This document shows, one piece after another, positions 7,801 through 10,748 of a DNA stretch of 10,748 nt. Under the pieces are notes generated by a model. It had not been told where the DNA came from. It ran no database searches and saw only the letters and a list, made by a program, of their open reading frames with translations. Position 1 is the first letter of the stretch, and each line of letters starts with the position of its first letter. The position numbers and the translations under genes are program-made. The stretch comes from CAYMFD01 sp964389475 (GTDB lineage Bacteria > Bacteroidota > Bacteroidia > Chitinophagales > Saprospiraceae), in the NCBI GenBank assembly GCA_964389475.1, contig CAYMFD010000115.1, positions 1 to 10,748 of the forward strand, read 5' to 3'.

Positions 7801-8131
7801 CGCCCGTACCTACCCATATGATGGCAGGATTGCTTGGGTCTAGGGTCACACAGCCGATAGAGAAGGAGGGCTGACTGTCAAATATCGGCTCAAAGGTGGC
7901 GCCGGCATTGCTCGTCTTCCACACCCCACCTGATCCTACAGCCACATACCATACGGCAGGGTTGTCTGGGTGGATGGCGATATCGGCAATACGTCCCGAC
8001 ATAAAGGCTGGCCCGACGGATCGAAACTTAAAGCCGGCCGTGGCTTTATCGATGAGGCTGTCCGGGGTGGACTGGCCGTATAGGAATAGTGATGCTAGGA
8101 TTAGCGTGATGGTATGGAGTAGTGTTTTCAT
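4895..8131 (-). CDS. Secreted VPS10/sortilin-like Asp-box (BNR) repeat protein
   Basis: A large exported beta-propeller protein of the 'VPS10 domain / BNR repeat glycosyl hydrolase-like' family common in Bacteroidota. I chose the ATG at 8131, not one 14 codons upstream, because MKTLLHTITLILASLFLYGQ is a clean signal peptide; the product is then 1078 residues. Asp-box motifs (SxDxGxTW) recur through the first two thirds: TSNAGATF (73-80), SSDDGKTW (127-134), then TTDGGTTW, STDGGRTW, SSNAGASW, SDDGGKTF, STDRGDSW, TEDGGDNW, TTDKGKTW and TIDGGKHW. The last third, with GGVHRVAWDLRP and PGTYEVSM, is the beta-sandwich and helical tail usual in this family. I see no type IX secretion C-terminal domain and no lipobox, so a periplasmic or outer-membrane-associated place is likely. 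The substrate is unknown; despite the 'glycosyl hydrolase' label no catalytic activity can be assigned. It is monocistronic here. Confidence 0.92.
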   Translation of the reverse strand: MKTLLHTITLILASLFLYGQSTPDSLIDKATAGFKFRSVGPAFMSGRIADIAIHPDNPAVWYVAVGSGGVWKTSNAGATFEPIFDSQPSFSIGCVTLDPSNPAIIWVGTGENVGGRHVGFGDGLYRSSDDGKTWQHMGLKESEHISKVVVHPDDSDVVWVAAQGPLWSKGGERGLYMTTDGGTTWTQTLGDDEWTGVTDIAIDPRNPDVLYAATWDRHRTVAAYMGGGPGTGLHKSTDGGRTWTELSTGLPTSNMGKIGLTISPHQPDVLYAAIELDRRKGGVYRSSNAGASWTKMSDAVSGATGPHYYQELYACPHEFDRLYLVDVRMQISDDGGKTFRRMSEEHKHSDNHAIAFLEDRPNYLLVGTDGGLYESYDLAQNWRYFDNLPLTQFYDIAIDDSEPFYQIYGGTQDNSTQCGPSQTDNVHGIMNDDWRVVLNWDGQQPAIEPGNPDIAYGQRQQGTLSRIDMKTGEVIDIQPTPAAGESYERWNWDAPILISPHDPKTVFFASQRLWMSTDRGDSWTALSGDLTRDERRVDLPIMGAVQSYDNPWDIYAMSTYNTITMIAQSPEDAGLIYIGTDDGLVQITEDGGDNWRKMEVGRLPGCPKTAYVNEIKADLYDANVAYLAADNIKYGDFQPYIYKTTDKGKTWRSMRGDMPDRQPVWRMVQDHVNKDLIFAGTEFGLYVTIDGGKHWSPMSNGLPPIAVRDVQIHRRENDLVLGTFGRGIYILDDLSPLRAMADVVAAEAPALVDASDAHWYVPRSKISFGDKKGSMGATHYVADNPPFGAVITYYLPEALKTKRQLRQDSEQKAKKANRPISVPDWSALTAEEMEVGPYIWLTITKDGGEPVRRMTAPVTGGVHRVAWDLRPDSPAPLTRATDGGQTMMVAPGTYEVSMAIEHDGVITPVDGNRTIEVTPLQEPALRQMEVGEVAAFWRSYEVAGAQRSKLSEELSDQQRYAKALRTAASRSGVNMSEAVATLAGVQDALAQVSEQFSGNTAKNTMGEKSNPTISSRFFDVYRGISNSTYGPTKTHLQMMDIIKSDLANVGDVLAQQRRVLEGLAARVQQAGGPEVMWE

Positions 8132-8168
8132 AGTCAGGATTGTGTAGTTGCTAAAATAATAGAAAGAT

Positions 8169-8192
8169 GTCACTTCGGCTCCGCTCAGTGAC
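8169..8192. repeat. REP-like palindromic repeat, copy 1
   Basis: Core CACTTCGGCTCCGCTCAGTG flanked by GT and AC. The ends GTCACT and AGTGAC are perfectly complementary, and an inner CGG/CCG pair extends the hairpin. A purine-rich tail (about 8196-8220, GAAAAAGGAAAGGGGAAAG) follows. Identical over 24 bases to the copy at 8922-8945. Confidence 0.8.
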
Positions 8193-8231
8193 CTAGGGAG
8201 TCGAAAAAGGAAAGGGGAAAGTTCGTTAGCC

Positions 8232-8313
8232 AGTCGTGGGTTCTACCCCGCTGGCGATAAGCTCTCTACAATAGTCGTCGGGTCTACTCCGCTGGTGAAA
8301 ATTTCTCGCAAAG
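8232..8313 (+). repeat. Degenerate 41-bp tandem repeat upstream of the toxin-antitoxin genes
   Basis: Units 8232-8272 and 8273-8313 start with AGTCGT and share a TCTAC-CCGCTGG-GA core. By eye the first 35 positions agree at 28. The pair lies 54-135 bases upstream of the antitoxin ATG and just upstream of its promoter box. It could be an operator for the antitoxin or just part of the repeat-rich spacer; the sequence does not decide. Confidence 0.55.
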
Positions 8314-8342
8314 ACCCAGTAGCGCAAAATACCAGAATATGG

Positions 8343-8350
8343 TATCTTTG
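8343..8350 (+). promoter_or_regulatory. Bacteroidota -7 promoter box of parDE
   Basis: TATCTTTG matches the Bacteroidota -7 consensus TAnnTTTG and lies 16 bases before the antitoxin ATG, giving a very short leader. No clear TTTG/TTG -33 box is seen at the usual distance, so control may depend on the antitoxin or on the tandem repeat just upstream. Confidence 0.5.
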
Positions 8351-8366
8351 GTAAAAGCTACAAACG

Positions 8367-8618
8367 ATGGGCAGGAATACATCTATAATTCTAGGCGAAC
8401 ACTTTGATGACTTCATCAGAGATCAGATACAAGAAGGGAGTTACCAGACGGTAAGTGAGGTAGTACGATCTGCCCTACGACTACTAGAGACCGAACAGCA
8501 AAAAATAAAGGCTATCCAGACAGCACTAGTTGTCGGTGAAGAAAGTGGTGATCCAAGGCCTTTTGACAACGAGGCATTTAAAGCTCGTATGAAAGCCAAG
8601 CTGCTCAGTAATGATTAG
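8367..8618 (+). CDS. parD: ParD-family antitoxin (ribbon-helix-helix)
   Basis: The 83-residue product has the form of ParD antitoxins. The N-terminal ribbon-helix-helix DNA-binding domain starts MGRNTSIILGEHFDDFI and continues GSYQTVSEVVRSALRLLE (about residues 24-41), the classic ParD signature. The rest, including FDNEAFKARMKAKL, is the charged tail that wraps the toxin. It binds ParE to block it and, by family knowledge, represses its own promoter. The stop overlaps the toxin start by 8 bp, the usual antitoxin-first arrangement. The ATG is 16 bases after a TAnnTTTG box. Confidence 0.93.
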   Translation: MGRNTSIILGEHFDDFIRDQIQEGSYQTVSEVVRSALRLLETEQQKIKAIQTALVVGEESGDPRPFDNEAFKARMKAKLLSND

Positions 8619-8904
8619 AATCAGCCCCAAGGCAGAAGAAGATCTAGAGCAAATCTATGAGTACACTGCCGATCGCTGGGGCCTGTCACAAGCAGAAAAA
8701 TATCAGGATCTACTGTTTGATGCCTTTACACGTATAAGCAGCCACAACCTCATCGGTAAAGCATTTAAAACCACAGCCTATGACTATCGGCAAGTACATA
8801 TTGGGAGGCACCTCATCTTCTATCGGTACGACGTGGAGTACATTATCGTGGTGAGAGTCCTTCACGATAAAATGGACATTGCCAAACATGTCGATGATAG
8901 GTAG
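8611..8904 (+). CDS. parE: ParE-family toxin (RelE/ParE superfamily)
   Basis: A 97-residue toxin of the RelE/ParE superfamily. Visible landmarks are ISPKAEEDLEQIYEYTADRWG at the N-terminus (first helix hairpin), the central GKAFKTTAYDYRQVHIGRHLIFYRYD strand region, and VVRVLHDKMDIAKHV at the C-terminus, the typical ParE ending. ParE toxins of this type usually poison DNA gyrase; the exact target of this one is not readable from sequence. It overlaps the antitoxin gene by 8 bp and is full length. A palindromic repeat begins 18 bases after the stop, so the pair sits in a small segment bounded by repeats. Confidence 0.93.
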   Translation: MIRISPKAEEDLEQIYEYTADRWGLSQAEKYQDLLFDAFTRISSHNLIGKAFKTTAYDYRQVHIGRHLIFYRYDVEYIIVVRVLHDKMDIAKHVDDR

Positions 8905-8921
8905 AAGAAGTGTGTGGGAAA

Positions 8922-8945
8922 GTCACTTCGGCTCCGCTCAGTGAC
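8922..8945. repeat. REP-like palindromic repeat, copy 2
   Basis: Identical over 24 bases to the copy at 8169-8192 and in the same orientation. It begins 18 bases downstream of the parE stop and is followed by a purine-rich stretch that enters the assembly gap at 8959. Confidence 0.8.
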
Positions 8946-8958
8946 CATCAAGAGGGGA

Positions 8959-9058
8959 NNNNNNNNNNNNNNNNNNNNNNNNNNNNNNNNNNNNNNNNNN
9001 NNNNNNNNNNNNNNNNNNNNNNNNNNNNNNNNNNNNNNNNNNNNNNNNNNNNNNNNNN
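8959..9058. other. Assembly gap of 100 N between repeat copies
   Basis: Exactly 100 unknown bases. It lies between two same-orientation repeat copies, so the assembler probably broke on the repeats; the missing part may hold more repeat units. True size unknown. Confidence 0.97.
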
Positions 9059-9069
9059 AGTTGAAAAAG

Positions 9070-9093
9070 GGCACTTCGGCTCCGCTCAGTGAT
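9070..9093. repeat. REP-like palindromic repeat, copy 3
   Basis: Shares the core CACTTCGGCTCCGCTCAGTG and orientation with the other two copies but differs at the outer bases (GG at the start, AT at the end). It is followed by AGAGGGGAAAGTGGAAAG and then GTCGTTATTCAGTCG near 9117-9131, which resembles the sequence after copy 1 (near 8212-8237), so the repeated unit is longer than the palindrome. Confidence 0.75.
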
Positions 9094-9236
9094 CTCAGAA
9101 GAGGGGAAAGTGGAAAGTCGTTATTCAGTCGACAAGAGTTAAACTACACCTGTAGATAGTATCTTGCCTTTGGTAGAAAGTCCCGCATCAGAGCAAGTAA
9201 AGAGCAGTAACTTATGCTGCAAACAATGACGCTAAT

Positions 9237-10277
9237 ATGAAACATCTCTTAACCGCCGTGTTGATTATAGTCACAATGATGACTGCCGTCGGCCAGCATG
9301 GACTGAGGGCTGAGTTTTATGATGGTGATAATTTTGACCGTCTCGTCACCACGCAGAAGGTATCACAGATCAAACTAGCATGGCATGGGACGCCACCCGT
9401 CGCAGGCATACGGGCGGATAAGTGTTCGATCAAGTGGTATGGCCAGCTGGTCACAAGTGAGACGGGTGAGTACAGTTTCGCAGCGCAGGTGGATGACGGC
9501 ATCCGTGTATGGGTAGACGATGTAATGGTCATCAACCAGTGGGGACTCAATGACCTAGGTATCTTCGAAGGGACCGCCTATCTCGAAGCGGGTAAGTCAT
9601 ACGACCTGCGTGTAGACTATTTCAATGCTTTGCATGAGGGTGAGGTGGAGCTACTCTGGTCGCTACCTCGCAAAGAGGAGGATTACAGCTGGTATGAGCA
9701 GTTGTTTGGTGTGAGCAAGGACTATGTGACGATCCCAACTGGCAACTACCTACTGCCTACTGAGGTCGAAGAAGAACCTACACCAGCGCCGGCCGCCACC
9801 CCTAAGCCTACGGCTAGAGAGCAGTCTAAACCCATGCAACAACCCAAAGCCAAGCAGCAGTCCCCAAAACCGCCTGCCCGCGAGACGAGCGATATAGCAC
9901 CTAGTCAGACAATCGTAACAAAGCAAGTGGCAGAAAAGTATATCCCAAAAAATGTACAGTTCGTCCATACCAAGGCGGAGATCGAGGGCGAGTCCTATGG
10001 AGACCTGGACATATTTGCTGCCTTCCTAGTCCGCAACCCGCAGCTCTCTGTCAAGATAGAAGGTCATACCGACGTAGTGGGTAATGCTAGAGACAACATG
10101 AGTCTATCTGCTGACCGGGCCGCCGTGGTCGCCAAGTATCTGGTAAGCAAGGGAGTAAGTGGTCGCCGACTCAGTACGCAAGGCTATGGTGGCACACAGC
10201 CGCTAAAGGTACCTAAGAAAGGAGAGTACTATGCAGCTAATAGGCGAGTTGTATTTGTACTAGACGGTTTGGATTAG
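9237..10277 (+). CDS. Secreted PA14-domain / OmpA-like peptidoglycan-binding protein
   Basis: A 346-residue envelope protein. Residues 1-20 (MKHLLTAVLIIVTMMTAVGQ) form a signal peptide with no lipobox Cys. Residues about 22-143 form a PA14 domain: GLRAEFYDGDNF, then GEYSFAAQVDDGIRVWVDD and SYDLRVDYFN, the usual PA14 beta-barrel signature linked to carbohydrate or adhesion binding. Residues 175-225 are a Pro/Ala/Lys/Gln-rich linker suited to spanning the periplasm or cell wall. Residues about 235-343 are an OmpA-like domain: GHTDVVGNARDNMSLSADRA, with D279 and R294 at the positions that bind diaminopimelate in OmpA, then GYGGTQP and AANRRVVF. The protein should be anchored to peptidoglycan and present the PA14 domain to a sugar or surface partner. 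It appears monocistronic; the ATG at 9237 is the one that gives the signal peptide. Confidence 0.92.
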   Translation: MKHLLTAVLIIVTMMTAVGQHGLRAEFYDGDNFDRLVTTQKVSQIKLAWHGTPPVAGIRADKCSIKWYGQLVTSETGEYSFAAQVDDGIRVWVDDVMVINQWGLNDLGIFEGTAYLEAGKSYDLRVDYFNALHEGEVELLWSLPRKEEDYSWYEQLFGVSKDYVTIPTGNYLLPTEVEEEPTPAPAATPKPTAREQSKPMQQPKAKQQSPKPPARETSDIAPSQTIVTKQVAEKYIPKNVQFVHTKAEIEGESYGDLDIFAAFLVRNPQLSVKIEGHTDVVGNARDNMSLSADRAAVVAKYLVSKGVSGRRLSTQGYGGTQPLKVPKKGEYYAANRRVVFVLDGLD

Positions 10278-10329
10278 GGATAGGTCTGTGACGCCACAGT
10301 ATGTTGATTATTGTTAAAGACTCACTGAT

Positions 10330-10552
10330 ATGTCCGTTTCGCCGGACGGACGACCTCTTTTGCTAGATCAAAAGGAGGCAAAAATCATGACGCTGAAAGG
10401 CGAATACTCCTACGTCGCATCGTGTCTTCGTCTGTGCAAATTGCGTTGTCCTTGAGTTGGGCTCCTACAGCTACCTACTATTAAAAGAGGCTGAAGAAAT
10501 GGATTTTTATCGTGATCATTTACCAAAACTCTGCGGACCGCACATTTGCTGA
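10330..10552 (+). pseudogene. Possible frameshifted small gene
   Basis: From the ATG at 10330 a 41-codon frame (MSVSPDGRPLLLDQKEAK at the start, Cys-rich at the end) stops at TGA 10453-10455. In the +1 frame, reading continues from CTT at 10451 with LELGSYSYLLLKEAEEMDF and ends at TGA 10550-10552. The join falls on CCT TGA, so a single shift would give one product of about 75 residues with regularly placed Cys. It may be a decayed gene, a sequencing indel, or a +1 frameshift site; chance is also possible because the pieces are short. Family not recognised. Confidence 0.3.
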
Positions 10553-10643
10553 CTACGTCACTTTCGCTCTACACCGTCAGTTGCTGGTGGCTGCTTAACA
10601 GTAGGTACAGCTCTACTTTTACTGAGGTAGTTCCCTCTCTTTA

Positions 10644-10748
10644 ATGAACAATAAGGGGAAGTTCACACTAATGGGCAGCATCCAGCTCCCGTTCGCAAAC
10701 AGAGATACTGGTCGTAGCCAAGAAAAGTGCGACTGTGGCTGGCACGAT
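10644..10748 (+). CDS. Start of a hypothetical ORF running off the right edge
   Basis: The frame opens after TGA 10623-10625 and has ATG codons at 10644 and 10671, then stays open to the window end (35 codons from the first ATG). The visible part ends with EKCDCGWHD, a Cys-x-Cys-x2-His cluster that could bind metal. Too short to assign a family; it may be the beginning of a real gene or a chance frame. Confidence 0.35.
   Translation, partial: MNNKGKFTLMGSIQLPFANRDTGRSQEKCDCGWHD

Larger units (their letters stand above)
10278..10748. other. Right-end region without an intact recognisable gene
   Basis: After the PA14-OmpA gene a weak CTGTG/CACAG hairpin (10286-10299) could act in termination. 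Then follow a short ORF that seems to be continued in the +1 frame (10330-10552), a further 37-codon open stretch in the third frame ending at TAA 10596-10598, and the beginning of an ORF that leaves the window (10644 on). The succession of protein-like stretches in three frames suggests a decayed gene, but I cannot name it. I see no tRNA, rRNA or CRISPR structure. Confidence 0.5.

Noticed and set aside
8169..9093. CRISPR array formed by the repeated CACTTCGGCTCCGCTCAGTG units
   Set aside because: Only three copies, irregular spacing of hundreds of bases with genes between, and no cas genes; the units are palindromic intergenic repeats.
8862..9159. Several short frames crossing the second N run
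   Set aside because: They exist only because N is read as an open codon; the real flanks are palindromic repeat sequence.
10355..10383. AAAGGAGG before the ATG at 10387 as a ribosome binding site for a 22-codon ORF
   Set aside because: The ATG at 10387 lies in the same frame as the longer ORF from 10330, and SD sequences are little used in Bacteroidota; it is more simply part of that coding stretch.
10540..10600. tmRNA tag-like end (GTGGCTGCTTAA) in the right-end region
   Set aside because: Only the final Ala-Ala-stop matches; no tRNA-like acceptor domain, T-arm sequence or pseudoknots are visible around it.

Overview
The window looks like a chromosomal stretch of a Bacteroidota bacterium, possibly from the Saprospiria/Lewinella side of the phylum (inference). 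The reasons are a very long secreted Asp-box (VPS10/BNR) protein, a secreted PA14-OmpA protein, a HsdM of the long (about 800 residue) type, a TAnnTTTG-type promoter box before the toxin-antitoxin pair, and short 'CTTCGGCTCCGCTCAGTGA' palindromic repeats like those seen between genes in this phylum. Two runs of exactly 100 N (1060-1159 and 8959-9058) are scaffold gaps of unknown true size.

Left part, 1-4763, is defence-like. A type I restriction-modification methyltransferase gene (hsdM, minus strand, interrupted by the first gap) ends at the left edge, so its hsdS/hsdR partners would lie outside. It is divergent from a compact plus-strand operon of three genes: a 98-residue protein of unknown family, a HExxH zinc metallopeptidase with M48-like motif order, and a dCTP deaminase-family protein. 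The genes overlap (ATGA, then 17 bp). The peptidase gene carries an in-frame TAG 16 codons after its natural ATG. dCTP deaminases are known anti-phage effectors that deplete nucleotides, so this operon is the best candidate in the window for an undescribed system. The divergent spacer holds a structured inverted-repeat element in which two alternative left arms could pair with one right arm.

Middle part, 4764-8131, has a bidirectional hairpin terminator and then a 1078-residue secreted VPS10/BNR beta-propeller protein on the minus strand.

Right part, 8169-10748, starts with a parDE toxin-antitoxin pair. It is bracketed by copies of a 24-bp palindromic repeat, preceded by a degenerate 41-bp tandem repeat and a promoter box, and followed by an assembly gap inside the repeat-rich spacer. 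Next is a secreted PA14-OmpA protein. The last 470 bases hold no convincing intact gene: there is a short ORF that seems to continue in the +1 frame after a CCT-TGA, and the start of a Cys/His-containing ORF that runs off the right edge.
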